From: a virus
Length of the DNA stretch: 56,244 bases
Strand: one strand, 5' to 3'
Virus record (IMG/VR): IMGVR_UViG_3300032291_002769
Location: 1-56,244 of that record
Shown: positions 24,278 through 31,913 of the stretch, piece after piece
How the letters are laid out: every line of letters starts with the position of its first letter
How positions within the stretch are numbered: the first letter of the stretch is position 1
The notes under the pieces: model-generated
Told to the model about the DNA's origin: nothing
The model's input: the letters and a program-made list of their open reading frames with translations, nothing else
Database searches by the model: none
Position numbers and translations under genes: made by a program

Positions 24278-24684
24278 AATTTTATACTGAATCTATTTTT
24301 CATTTGTTCTATTTTATCTTCTGGAACATTATGAACATTTGTTCCTCCGTGTCTATTTTCAACAATTACAGTAAAAACTTTATATCCGTGTTTCTTTGCT
24401 AATTCAAAGTATGGTTCCATTTCCCACTCCTGGGTAAAGGTGTTTGAAACAACAATTTTATCTACATTAACTTGGGTTCCGTCGGTTTTCATCCAAGCTT
24501 CGGTTTGTGTTCTACAATATTCGTGAGCCAATTTTATTTTGGATCCATCAAATTTGTAATTACCATCACCATCAACAAAATATTGGTCCGCTTCAATGTG
24601 TGTTCCACCTAATGTTTTTGCGAATGTTGATTTTCCTGCACCACTAACGCCTCTTACGATATATAATATTTTTTCCATAGTCAT
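24274..24684 (-). CDS. P-loop kinase, polynucleotide-kinase-like
   Basis: A 136-residue protein with Walker A VRGVSGAGKSTFAK (residues 9-22), the acidic pair in HIEADQYF, and a later basic lid segment (EDKIEQMKNRF). It resembles the kinase half of T4 Pnkp and NEDD4BP2-like ATPases (EADQYF, VSNTFTQEWEM). It likely phosphorylates a nucleic-acid 5' end or small substrate, which would feed the RNA ligase. No phosphatase domain is fused, but separate HAD phosphatases are nearby. Start MTMEK; a second ATG at codon 3 is possible. Confidence 0.8.
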   Translation of the reverse strand: MTMEKILYIVRGVSGAGKSTFAKTLGGTHIEADQYFVDGDGNYKFDGSKIKLAHEYCRTQTEAWMKTDGTQVNVDKIVVSNTFTQEWEMEPYFELAKKHGYKVFTVIVENRHGGTNVHNVPEDKIEQMKNRFSIKL

Positions 24685-24896
24685 TATGCTTTAATCCAAC
24701 TTGCCCAGTTTTCTGGATTTACTTTAATTAAACCTTTTTTAATCAAATCATAAGCAATATAAGAAGTTTTATAATAAAAATATTTATCATAACCTTTTTT
24801 ATCTTTTGTTAAAAACTCAATTAGGTCAAAATCCCATACTACACCTTCTTTTTCAAGTTTGTCCAAAAATAACTGTTCTTTCTTTGTGATTTTCAT
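24684..24896 (-). CDS. small winged-helix-like protein
   Basis: A 70-residue protein (KKEQLFLDKLEKEGVVWDFDLIEFL ... YIAYDLIKKGLIKVN) with the helix pattern of a small winged-helix or HTH domain. It is driven by a strong promoter that leaves 4 bases before the ATG, and its stop overlaps the kinase start by 1 base. A regulator is possible but not shown. Confidence 0.6.
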   Translation of the reverse strand: MKITKKEQLFLDKLEKEGVVWDFDLIEFLTKDKKGYDKYFYYKTSYIAYDLIKKGLIKVNPENWASWIKA

Positions 24897-24900
24897 AATA

Positions 24901-24931
24901 CAAAGATATATATTTTTTTTTAATCTTACAA
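24901..24931 (-). promoter_or_regulatory. Bacteroidota-type promoter, kinase unit
   Basis: Minus strand: TTG (24931-24929), 20-base spacer, TATCTTTG (24908-24901), ATG after 4 bases. Its -33 end touches the plus-strand AAGTATTTATT motif of the sigma factor gene, so the two divergent promoters share bases. Confidence 0.85.
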
Positions 24932-24940
24932 GTATTTATT
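24931..24940 (+). promoter_or_regulatory. AGTATTTATT motif before the sigma factor gene
   Basis: Plus strand CAAGTATTTATTAATATG: the motif ends 3 bases before the sigma factor start codon. AAGTATTTAT also precedes the genes at 30515, 40908 and 44834 (minus). Confidence 0.45.
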
Positions 24941-24943
24941 AAT

Positions 24944-25501
24944 ATGAAAATTATAATTTCTGAATCACAATATAAAAAACTTTATAAGTTATTAACCGAA
25001 AATGTTAATTTTGATAATGTTTATCGTGAACTTTTTCCAAAAATATATAAAACTGTTTGTTTAAAATATGCAAAAGGTGACAGTGAAAAAGCACAAGATT
25101 TTTGTCAGGATGGTTTTATAAAGGCATATAATAAATTAAGTCAGTTTAGAGGTGATAATCTAAATGGTTGGGTTGCTATGATTGTAAGGAACAATATTAT
25201 TGATGAATTAAGAAAAGAAAAAGGTTCAAAAATTCAAGATTTTGATTTTGGTAGATATGATGCAAAACAAGAAGAATATGATGATTTATTTATGGGTAGG
25301 TATAGTGAAAAAGATATTCAAGATGCAATAAACACATTGTCACCACAATTTCAAAAAGTTTTTAGAATGTATTATTTTGATGGAATGAAACACCAAGAAA
25401 TTGCAAAAAAATTAGGTATTTCCGATAGTACATCAAAAACAAACTTACTTAGAGGAAAAGCAAAAGTTAAAGATTTCCTAGAAAATTTAAAGGAGGCCTA
25501 A
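24944..25501 (+). CDS. ECF-like sigma factor with N-terminal ESQY tag
   Basis: A 185-residue sigma-70 family protein. After MKIIISESQYKKLYKLLTEN (1-20) comes region 2 (about 26-92; QDFCQDGFIKAYNKLSQFRG and GWVAMIVRNNIIDELRK) and region 4 (about 126-180; LSPQFQKVFRMYYFDG, HQEIAKKLGISDST), with no region 1.1 or 3: the ECF layout. It would direct RNA polymerase to phage promoters. The first 20 residues are not part of sigma domains; they match the tag of the metallopeptidase at 21396-22628 and end in an LLTE site like T4 prohead-protease sites. This suggests, without proof, packaging and injection. It is one of few plus-strand genes here. Confidence 0.88.
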   Translation: MKIIISESQYKKLYKLLTENVNFDNVYRELFPKIYKTVCLKYAKGDSEKAQDFCQDGFIKAYNKLSQFRGDNLNGWVAMIVRNNIIDELRKEKGSKIQDFDFGRYDAKQEEYDDLFMGRYSEKDIQDAINTLSPQFQKVFRMYYFDGMKHQEIAKKLGISDSTSKTNLLRGKAKVKDFLENLKEA

Positions 25502-25546
25502 GCCCCCTTCAAAATTGGGTCGACATTGAATGTCAACTCTCCACCA

Positions 25547-25566
25547 CCTTGTTTTATTAAACAAGG
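25547..25566. other. perfect inverted repeat between convergent genes
   Basis: CCTTGTTT / AAACAAGG with a 4-base loop, between the sigma factor stop and the convergent lipoprotein stop. Neither strand has a strong T-run after it, so it may be a processing or weak termination hairpin. Confidence 0.45.
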
Positions 25567-25571
25567 AAAAA

Positions 25572-26012
25572 TCATTCTCTTGTCATCCAGAAGTAATAGT
25601 TGGTACCATTACCAGATCCCATTGTTATATCTGTAAATTTTAATCCATTCATAACACCCATATTTAAATTACCCTGGTATATTGTTCCACTTAAATTCCC
25701 AAACGGTGTAAAATTAAGTGTTAAGTTGTATGCCGATGCTGTAGTGTAAAATGAATACGGAGCTTCAATTCCATTATAAGTATAGGTGTTTAAATCTAAA
25801 AAAACAATAGTATCACTTAAAGGTATTAAATTTCCAAACTCACCAACTCTATATTGATTTATAACCCAAACTTGTCCAATCAAATTATAGCTAGAATCAA
25901 TTGTTGTTGAATCCGTAATTATCGGTTGTGGTGGATTTGGTGGTCCAATATCTTCTTTAATACAAGATGTTAAACCTAAAAAAACTAAAAATAAAAATGT
26001 TATATATTTCAT
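25572..26012 (-). CDS. predicted surface lipoprotein
   Basis: A 146-residue protein with signal peptide and lipobox LTSC (cysteine at residue 17). The mature start CIKEDIGPP has a Lys-Glu-Asp right after the cysteine, like the export signal reported for surface-exposed Bacteroidota lipoproteins. A Pro/Thr/Ser-rich linker (20-40) leads to a beta-rich, lipocalin-like domain (WVINQYRV, YSFYTTASAYNLTLNF). Possible roles are superinfection exclusion or envelope change; neither is proven. Its stop lies 2 bases upstream of the neighbouring unit on the same strand, so it is probably co-transcribed with the 26014 gene. Confidence 0.7.
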   Translation of the reverse strand: MKYITFLFLVFLGLTSCIKEDIGPPNPPQPIITDSTTIDSSYNLIGQVWVINQYRVGEFGNLIPLSDTIVFLDLNTYTYNGIEAPYSFYTTASAYNLTLNFTPFGNLSGTIYQGNLNMGVMNGLKFTDITMGSGNGTNYYFWMTRE

Positions 26013-26013
26013 A

Positions 26014-26289
26014 CTACTTTGTTACTAATGCTTCAATTTTACTTTTTACTTGTTCCGTTATTGAAATTTCTTTTGTTGATGTGACAATAACAGAGTCTTT
26101 TAAAATTCTTGATGGTACGTTAATCAAAAACGTATCACCATTAAAGAACGAAAGATTCTCATCCAATTCGATACTTGCGTGAACCATCTTCAAAAACAAT
26201 TTGAACTGAATTTGGTCAACAAATGTTTCGTTTAAGATTTCACCAACCTTATCATTAAATATCTTAATATTGTATCCGTGTTTATTCAT
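26014..26289 (-). CDS. hypothetical protein, 91 residues
   Basis: An alpha/beta protein (HGYNIKIFNDKVGEIL, FKLFLKMVHASIEL, DTFLINVPSRILKDSVIV). First gene of a two-gene unit with the lipoprotein gene, driven by a strong promoter with a 4-base spacing to ATG. Not recognised. Confidence 0.6.
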   Translation of the reverse strand: MNKHGYNIKIFNDKVGEILNETFVDQIQFKLFLKMVHASIELDENLSFFNGDTFLINVPSRILKDSVIVTSTKEISITEQVKSKIEALVTK

Positions 26290-26293
26290 ACAA

Positions 26294-26324
26294 CAAAGAT
26301 ATATATTTTTTTATTATAAAACAA
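26294..26324 (-). promoter_or_regulatory. Bacteroidota-type promoter
   Basis: Minus strand: TTG (26324-26322), 20-base spacer, TATCTTTG (26301-26294), ATG after 4 bases. Located directly below the terminator at 26325-26362. Confidence 0.85.
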
Positions 26325-26362
26325 AAAACCCACAAAATATTTTCTAGAAATTTGTGGGTTTT
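26325..26362 (-). terminator. rho-independent terminator after the Nudix gene
   Basis: Perfect 12-bp stem AAAACCCACAAA / TTTGTGGGTTTT (26325-26336 with 26351-26362), loop of 14 with further self-complementarity, and T-rich flanks on the minus strand. Confidence 0.85.
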
Positions 26363-26448
26363 AAAACTAAACCATTTTTTTTATAAGAAGAAGGCGGATT
26401 TAGGTTTTTTGTAAAATATAAATACTTCAACACAAATCAAAAGTCAAC

Positions 26449-26868
26449 TTATTTTAAAATTTTTTGGATAATTTTTAGTAATTGTTCATTATTTTTTTCT
26501 TTTGGTAATGTTTCTTTAGTGAAATAATCACATTCTGTGTGTTCGTGGCCGTCTTTAGCTTTCTTTAAGTTTGGTTTGTATTCTCTATCACCATCGTGAA
26601 AAAATACATAAACCAACCCTTTTTTTGTTGACCCATCTTTTTTGTATTTGTTTATAAAACCAACAAGATTTATATTATCTGGTAATTTTATATCGGTCTC
26701 TTCTTTAAATTCTCTAAGTGCTGCGTCTTTTGGCGACTCCTTACCTTCTATATGTCCGGATGGTATTGACCACGTACCTGGTAGTGATTTTTTTGGTGAT
26801 CTTTTACACATAAGAACTTTATTATCACTTTTTAATATAATCCCTGAATATCTTTTAAATTCTTCCAT
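26449..26868 (-). CDS. Nudix hydrolase
   Basis: A 139-residue protein with the Nudix box from GHIEGKESPKDAALREFKEE (residues 38-57) followed by TDI; the usual Gly near the end of the box is Asp. The rest fits the fold (LMCKRSPKKSLPGTWSIPSG; VFFHDGDREYKPNL). Nudix enzymes cleave nucleoside diphosphates linked to another group, such as oxidised dNTPs, ADP-ribose, NADH or RNA caps. The ADP-ribose or NAD possibility is worth noting beside the NAD+ genes. It diverges from the DUF192 gene through a shared palindromic motif. Confidence 0.88.
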   Translation of the reverse strand: MEEFKRYSGIILKSDNKVLMCKRSPKKSLPGTWSIPSGHIEGKESPKDAALREFKEETDIKLPDNINLVGFINKYKKDGSTKKGLVYVFFHDGDREYKPNLKKAKDGHEHTECDYFTKETLPKEKNNEQLLKIIQKILK

Positions 26869-26875
26869 AACAATA

Positions 26876-26887
26876 TATTTATAAATA
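26876..26887. promoter_or_regulatory. palindromic TATTTATAAATA between divergent genes
   Basis: The perfect palindrome TATTTATAAATA gives the TATTTATA motif on both strands: it ends 3-4 bases before the DUF192 ATG (plus) and 11 bases before the Nudix ATG (minus), so it may serve both genes. Confidence 0.45.
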
Positions 26888-27237
26888 TGAATGAGATAAA
26901 AATAAATAATAATCTATTTAATGTTGTTACAGTAATAACGGATAAGGATATTGAAGAGGGGATGATGGGTAAAAAATTCAACGAAAAATTCAACGGGATG
27001 TTATTTGTTATGAAGCCGGGTTCACATTCTTTTTGGATGAAAAATTGTGATATTTCGCTTGATATTATTTTCATAAAAGATATGAAAATTTCTAAAATAC
27101 ATAAAAATTGTCCTCCTTGTAGAGAGGACAACTGTAAAACTTATTCTGGTGAGGGTGATTTGATTTTAGAAATTGCTGGTGGTGATTGTGACAAATATCA
27201 GATAGAAGAAGGTGAACAAGTCTATATCGAATCTTAA
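26887..27237 (+). CDS. DUF192 family protein
   Basis: A 116-residue protein with the DUF192 core: GMMGKKFNEKFNGMLFVM, SFWMKNCDISLDIIFI (near residues 55-70) and a C-terminal EIAGGDCDKYQIEEGE. The family's function is not established; it is found in bacteria, archaea and large phages. It has an added CPPCREDNC loop (about residues 77-85) that may bind metal. Its stop overlaps the convergent gene at 27234 by 4 bases. Confidence 0.8.
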   Translation: MNEIKINNNLFNVVTVITDKDIEEGMMGKKFNEKFNGMLFVMKPGSHSFWMKNCDISLDIIFIKDMKISKIHKNCPPCREDNCKTYSGEGDLILEIAGGDCDKYQIEEGEQVYIES

Positions 27238-28070
27238 TTTTCCAATTTACTAATATGGTGTTGTAAATACCACATAGCTTTTTTCAAATCTTCTAATTCT
27301 TTTTGTTTATCTTTTTTACCGGCTCTTGAAATATATTTGACAGTATTTCCTAATGCAAAACCTAAGTCCCAGGCATCGATAACTTTTATAGCTTCATAAA
27401 CATTTGAGGATCCGCCATAATGAGCTGGATGGTCTACTTGTTCATATGGTTTAAGTAAATCCTCCAAAGTATAAATATTTGGTTGTTGTTTTTCAGCCCA
27501 GAATGCACCATCAATATAGTAAGTATTAAAACCTTCCCAATTTATTGTTTCGACACCTTTATCTACCGCCGGAATTGACATATTACTTGATTTGTAATCG
27601 TCAATATACACAACACCGCCTGGTTTTAATCTTGGTATTGTGTTTTTAGCATCTTCTAATAAACATTCAAATGTATGACAACCATCAATTTCAATAAAAT
27701 CAAATAATATGTCATTTGACATCATAAACTGTGGTATTGTTTCTAATGATGAACCGGGAATTAAGTTTAAGTAAATGTTATGTTTTTTAGCTTCTTCGGA
27801 TAATATTTCAAAATTTGGGACCGTACATTCGTGTTCACAAAGATCAAATACGTGAATTGTCACAGGGTCCTGTGTGTATTCGTTATTTTTTTTCATTAAG
27901 GCAATCACATCACAAATAAGTAATGCCGAATGTCCCATATTAAAACCAATTTGTATTAAGTTTGTTGGTTTAAGTTTAGTAATAATTTCACTTAAACTTT
28001 TTTGTCTTTCTGGAAACCAACTAATATTTCCTTCTTGACAATCGTTTCTCATTCCTTCTAATAACTCCAT
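27234..28070 (-). CDS. SAM-methyltransferase-like domain fused to DUF3310
   Basis: A 278-residue fusion. Residues 1-195 resemble a class I methyltransferase of the Methyltransf_24 type: LIQIGFNMGHSALLI (motif I), DFIEIDGCHTFECLLED and PGGVVYIDDYKS. Residues 210-278 are a DUF3310 module: QVDHPAHYGG, YEAIKVIDAWDLGFALGNTVKYISRAG, EDLKKAMWYLQHHI. DUF3310 usually occurs alone in phages as a small nucleotide-metabolism-linked protein. The combination is unusual; methyl acceptor unknown. Confidence 0.75.
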   Translation of the reverse strand: MELLEGMRNDCQEGNISWFPERQKSLSEIITKLKPTNLIQIGFNMGHSALLICDVIALMKKNNEYTQDPVTIHVFDLCEHECTVPNFEILSEEAKKHNIYLNLIPGSSLETIPQFMMSNDILFDFIEIDGCHTFECLLEDAKNTIPRLKPGGVVYIDDYKSSNMSIPAVDKGVETINWEGFNTYYIDGAFWAEKQQPNIYTLEDLLKPYEQVDHPAHYGGSSNVYEAIKVIDAWDLGFALGNTVKYISRAGKKDKQKELEDLKKAMWYLQHHISKLEN

Positions 28071-28204
28071 TATTTTTTAATCTTTTCTTTTTTATTTTCT
28101 ACTTGGAGTTTATTTACGAAACTTCTGATTTTTCTTCCTAAGTCTATGTCATTTGGAAATTCCTTTACGAATTTCTTAATTGTTTCTACTGAAATTGTTT
28201 CCAT
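28070..28204 (-). CDS. small basic helical protein, 44 residues
   Basis: ATG at 28204, stop at 28070-28072 overlapping the next gene's ATG by one base (TAATG). Sequence begins METISVETIKKFVKEF and ends in a lysine-rich tail (VENKKEKIKK). Likely a small regulator or accessory peptide; function unknown. The overlap supports it as a real, translationally coupled gene. Confidence 0.6.
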   Translation of the reverse strand: METISVETIKKFVKEFPNDIDLGRKIRSFVNKLQVENKKEKIKK

Positions 28205-28206
28205 AA

Positions 28207-28983
28207 TTAAATTTTTTGTTCTTCTTTAGATTTTTTATAATTTTCAATCATTTGTTTTTGACTAACATATGATATTAATTTTCTTTTAAACATTGGTAAT
28301 AGTGTTTCTTGTATTGGAAATTCACCTCGACAAATCATTTCAAATACCGGTAGTTTGTTTTTATTTTCAACATTCCATTGACTAAAATTTGTAATAATTT
28401 TCGATAATGTCAAATCATTTTTCTTATCAGAATAGATTAAATTAACTAAAACCTTACTTTCTGGTGAACCTTTTGCTGCCGGTTTTTTATGATACTCCCA
28501 AACATTAATGACTTCACCTTCATTGAAATAAAAATAACCTTTATTTTCTAAAACATTTTTTGTGTTCTTTCTCATTTTTATGTGAACACTGTCAAAAACA
28601 AGTTCCCACACAGATTTTGCAAAACCAAAATATTCAAACATTCTTGGGGCTGAATATGTTAAAATTTTTATAAATTCTTCATATTCATCTTTTGACATTT
28701 CAGGAACATCTTTGATTTTTAAATCCTTAACAAGAAGTTCGTCATCAACTGTTGTGAATTTTTTTGTGGTGTATAAAAGTTTTTTATCTTTCACAAGTGT
28801 CTGGACATTTGCTAAATGAAGTGATAACTCAATAAATCCTGGGTATAATTCCATATTATCCAGTTTTTCACCTACCTTTTGAAAATACGATAAAAGTTTG
28901 TATTCTTTGTGCTCTCTGTCAATTGGTTTCTCGAACATCCAGTCGGTGTTCATTAAAAATTCTATTTTCTTTTTTCTTGCCAT
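28207..28983 (-). CDS. hypothetical phage protein, 258 residues
   Basis: A basic-start protein (MARKKKIEFLMNTDWMFEKPID) with helix-rich middle (KYKLLSYFQKV; YPGFIELSLHLANVQTL) and later strands (GYFYFNEGEVINVWEYH). The opening (TDWMFEKPIDREHKEYKLL) looks like a conserved family of large phages, possibly structural or assembly-related, but I cannot name it. It is followed by the small basic gene after 2 bases. Confidence 0.6.
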   Translation of the reverse strand: MARKKKIEFLMNTDWMFEKPIDREHKEYKLLSYFQKVGEKLDNMELYPGFIELSLHLANVQTLVKDKKLLYTTKKFTTVDDELLVKDLKIKDVPEMSKDEYEEFIKILTYSAPRMFEYFGFAKSVWELVFDSVHIKMRKNTKNVLENKGYFYFNEGEVINVWEYHKKPAAKGSPESKVLVNLIYSDKKNDLTLSKIITNFSQWNVENKNKLPVFEMICRGEFPIQETLLPMFKRKLISYVSQKQMIENYKKSKEEQKI

Positions 28984-29021
28984 TTGACATAATAATAGTG
29001 ATATAATATTACCTGTAAATA

Positions 29022-30515
29022 TTAATCGGTTCTCATTACAATATAATCGGTCCCATTAATATTAATTTGATCATACTCTCCATCGTATCCATTAAGATCA
29101 CTGTAACTACCATCTCGAACTAAACTATCTAATAAATCATCTTTATCAATAAAACTTATCATAGCTCTAAAATCATAACCCATTTCTTCTAAAAATCCAA
29201 GTGGGTCTCTTCTTATATCATCTAATCTATCTTCTACAGCTTCCTCAATTTCATTCTCATTAGGATCACCATCCGGATTATATTTTATTTCTTGTATTTC
29301 ATATTCAATATCTGAAATTCTACTATCACGGTCGTCTTTGTGGTCTTGTGTATCTTCATCATCATATATTTGATGTGGAGAAACAACAGCACCATCTTTA
29401 TATAAAACCCAATGACTTCTATTTGGGTCTGTACTTGTATTTTTATATTGGAATCTATTACCTTCTACGTCTTCAAAATCAAACACATCGCCGTCTTCTC
29501 TTGTTGGTTCAGATATTGGGGCTCTTACACCTTCGTTCTCATATACCCACTTTTCCATTTCAAGTAACCAAATTTCTTCTTCTTGACTATCACTTAAATC
29601 TTTTTCAACACTGTAATTATCCGGGTCCTCTCTTACCCACTCTTCAATCATACTTTCAAATTCATCAGCAACGCTATCGCCATCAATATGATATGAAATT
29701 GTATCACTATTAAGATATGTTACTGGATCATCGACCCAATCTTGATAGTAGTCTCTCATTGATTCATCAGCTTCACTTTCTGTTCCAACAGCAATTACAA
29801 AATCTTCACTTATTGACCTAAATGAATCTAATTCATAATGACTACCATCTGGGATTAAATCATAAACATCGGCATATTCACCCTCAAGTTCATCAACTCT
29901 TTCTTGTACCTCATCAAATTCGCTAGATAATTCATCATATCTTTCTTCATCATCTTCTTGTTCCATTTGAGTTTCAAGTTCCGATAATTTTGTTTTTAAT
30001 TCTCTTAACTCGTTATCTTCGTCTTCCATTCTAGCTTTTAATAAACCTTGTTGTACGGCATATTCAAAAGCAGCATTTGCTCTTTCACCTTCATTATCTG
30101 TATCGTTTAAATTCCAAGCGTCTTCTTCTCTTCTTTCTTCAGCGTCAGCTAATTCTCTTTGTCTTTTTCTTCTTGTAAGTTCTTTTTCCCAAGGTGTCTG
30201 CCAAATACGAGGATATCCAGTAACTTCTACATTGTCCAAAGATTTTATATTTGTATGTGAGATATCTAAATTTCCCTCAACTCTAATTGGACCTAAATCT
30301 GTAATTCTTTCATCACCATTTAAACTTAAATTACCAGTAACAACTAATTTCTTACCTCTAAATTTTGGTAATCGTAATAAACCGTGAGCTTGACCGGCAA
30401 CCTTATTTAAAAGGTCCATATATTCTTGTGGAGAAATTCTTACTTCCTCAACTTCTTCCAAAATTAATTTCTTAATTCTTGATATTAATTGTGATTCTTT
30501 AATAAATCTTTTCAT
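29022..30515 (-). CDS. highly acidic protein with N-terminal tag (possible internal virion protein)
   Basis: A 497-residue protein. It opens FIKESQLISRIKKLILEEVE, a tag-like amphipathic helix with ESQ and LILEE. Residues 55-105 (NLSLNGDERITDLGPIRV, GNLDISHTNIKSLDNVEV) look like a short leucine-rich or beta-solenoid module. The remainder is extremely acidic with coiled coils (ELRELKTKLSELETQMEQEDD; EEWVREDPDNYSVEKD). Internal proteins injected with DNA would fit, but acidic phage proteins can also mimic DNA. A GTATTTATA motif lies 5 bases before the ATG. Family not recognised. Confidence 0.65.
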   Translation of the reverse strand: MKRFIKESQLISRIKKLILEEVEEVRISPQEYMDLLNKVAGQAHGLLRLPKFRGKKLVVTGNLSLNGDERITDLGPIRVEGNLDISHTNIKSLDNVEVTGYPRIWQTPWEKELTRRKRQRELADAEERREEDAWNLNDTDNEGERANAAFEYAVQQGLLKARMEDEDNELRELKTKLSELETQMEQEDDEERYDELSSEFDEVQERVDELEGEYADVYDLIPDGSHYELDSFRSISEDFVIAVGTESEADESMRDYYQDWVDDPVTYLNSDTISYHIDGDSVADEFESMIEEWVREDPDNYSVEKDLSDSQEEEIWLLEMEKWVYENEGVRAPISEPTREDGDVFDFEDVEGNRFQYKNTSTDPNRSHWVLYKDGAVVSPHQIYDDEDTQDHKDDRDSRISDIEYEIQEIKYNPDGDPNENEIEEAVEDRLDDIRRDPLGFLEEMGYDFRAMISFIDKDDLLDSLVRDGSYSDLNGYDGEYDQININGTDYIVMRTD

Positions 30516-30520
30516 ACAAA

Positions 30521-30528
30521 TATAAATA
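30521..30528 (-). promoter_or_regulatory. TATTTATA motif (AAGTATTTATA) before the acidic gene
   Basis: Minus strand TTAAGTATTTATATTTGTATG: motif ends 5 bases before the ATG. Confidence 0.45.
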
Positions 30529-30560
30529 CTTAAAACTTTACAAATAATATAATGGTTTGA

Positions 30561-30568
30561 TATTTATA
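30561..30568 (+). promoter_or_regulatory. TATTTATA motif before the MGCGC gene
   Basis: Plus strand GATATTTATAATC, ending 31 bases before the ATG at 30600. The gene is a single-cistron unit ended by a terminator, so a promoter is needed here. Confidence 0.45.
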
Positions 30569-30599
30569 ATCAAATAAACATTCAAAAAAACAATTTATT

Positions 30600-30743
30600 A
30601 TGGGATGTGGATGTAAAAACAAAGGAAACCAAGCTGCAACTCCTCAACAAGCGCCCCAACAAGCGCAAAAACCTGCGGTTCAAAACCAAACGGTTCAAGA
30701 GTCAGTTAAAAAAGTAATTGAAAAATATTACAACAAAAAATAA
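30600..30743 (+). CDS. small MGCGC protein, 47 residues
   Basis: A 47-residue protein: MGCGCKNKGN, a Gln/Ala/Pro-rich linker (AATPQQAPQQAQKPAVQNQ) and a helical end (VKKVIEKYYNKK). Small proteins starting MGCGCK are frequent in virion gene regions of T4-like marine phages. The two cysteines could bind metal or be modified. It has its own upstream motif and a strong terminator 23 bases downstream. Confidence 0.65.
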   Translation: MGCGCKNKGNQAATPQQAPQQAQKPAVQNQTVQESVKKVIEKYYNKK

Positions 30744-30766
30744 TTTCCTTTGGCCAAAGAAAAACA

Positions 30767-30797
30767 AAAGGTGGGAGTAATTTTCCACCTTTTTTTA
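30767..30797 (+). terminator. rho-independent terminator
   Basis: Plus-strand stem AAAGGTGG / CCACCTTT (30767-30774 with 30785-30792), loop of 10, followed by T. It separates the MGCGC gene from the next plus-strand gene. Confidence 0.85.
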
Positions 30798-30805
30798 TAT
30801 TTATA
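30798..30805 (+). promoter_or_regulatory. TATTTATA motif before the 30810 gene
   Basis: Plus strand TATATTTATAAAATATG, 4 bases before the ATG and directly after the terminator T-run, so a new transcript must start about here. Confidence 0.5.
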
Positions 30806-30809
30806 AAAT

Positions 30810-31913
30810 ATGAATTTAGAAAACTACATAGAACATTTTAATGATAATTATTTTGATGATTTTTTATCAAAGGTATTTGTTAAAGTAAGAAATTTTTTAA
30901 ATGTTGTTGCAAAAAAAGGAAAACAAGACGAAATTAATATTTCAATGCTTAGGTATGAAGATTATGAAAATGATTCGGATTTATTTGATTTTTTAGAAGA
31001 AAAAGGTTTTACTGAAAATGCTACGTATGATGATTTTGAGGATGTTGCAAAAAATTATTATTTAGAATACTGGATAAATAATGCACCAGATGTTGCTTTA
31101 AAATATATTTGTGATAATATTTTAACTGATGTTGAGGTAAGATCCGATGGTTATTGGTTAAAGTTAAGTGATAGGGAAGAATTAGCCGAATTTTTTGATG
31201 ATAGAGGTCGTGACGGAACAGCTAGAGATGTGGCAAAACACGTTTTTAGTGAGGATATGTGGGAACCATATTGGGATACAACTTCTGATGTATACCGTGA
31301 TGTGATTGAGGATCTTAATGACAATAACAAAAAACATTTAGGTGAATACATACTTAAACATATTGGAAATAGAGATTTAAATGTTGAGGATTATGATGAT
31401 GATTTTTTCCAAGAACTATCCGATATTCAAGCTCGTGATGGTATATTTCAAATAACACAAGATAATGTACTATCTTTAATTGACAATGAAGAAGCAATGA
31501 ATGAACTTCTTAATGGTGATTTGGACGAACTAAAAAGTGAATTATATTCTCTACATAATAATGCCTATAACAGTGCATATGAAAGTGAATGTTATGATCT
31601 TGTGTATAATGGACTTGATGAATATTTTTCATCAAAAATTATGGAAGAAACAAAACAAGTTGGTGAAAAAACAAAATATATACCATATATTAAAATAAGA
31701 GATTTTAAAAGTGATGTTATGGCCTTTGTTAATCAAAATAAAGGTGATGCTTATAGTGATTCTACATTAGACTATTGGGGTAGTTATACCAGTATGATGG
31801 AACATCTATTTGATTATGATACTTATTCAGAAATAGATTTTAGAACACCAGATTACGCTGATTGGGATTATGTTAGAAAAAACATTAACGATATGTTAGG
31901 TGATTATATCTAA
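30810..31913 (+). CDS. acidic hypothetical protein, 367 residues
   Basis: Rich in Asp, Glu, Tyr and Asn (NYIEHFNDNYFDDFLSK; DLNVEDYDDDFFQELSDIQ; EYWINNAPDVALKYICDNIL). Mostly helical with no recognised domain. The first residues lack the ESQ-type tag of the neighbouring acidic protein, though composition is similar. It has its own promoter-like motif 4 bases before the ATG. Possible DNA mimic or internal virion protein; both are guesses. Confidence 0.6.
   Translation: MNLENYIEHFNDNYFDDFLSKVFVKVRNFLNVVAKKGKQDEINISMLRYEDYENDSDLFDFLEEKGFTENATYDDFEDVAKNYYLEYWINNAPDVALKYICDNILTDVEVRSDGYWLKLSDREELAEFFDDRGRDGTARDVAKHVFSEDMWEPYWDTTSDVYRDVIEDLNDNNKKHLGEYILKHIGNRDLNVEDYDDDFFQELSDIQARDGIFQITQDNVLSLIDNEEAMNELLNGDLDELKSELYSLHNNAYNSAYESECYDLVYNGLDEYFSSKIMEETKQVGEKTKYIPYIKIRDFKSDVMAFVNQNKGDAYSDSTLDYWGSYTSMMEHLFDYDTYSEIDFRTPDYADWDYVRKNINDMLGDYI

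Noticed and set aside
26832-27131. 99-codon minus-strand open frame
   Set aside because: It lies antisense inside the clear DUF192 gene, has no start signal, and its hydrophobic content comes from the opposite strand's codons.
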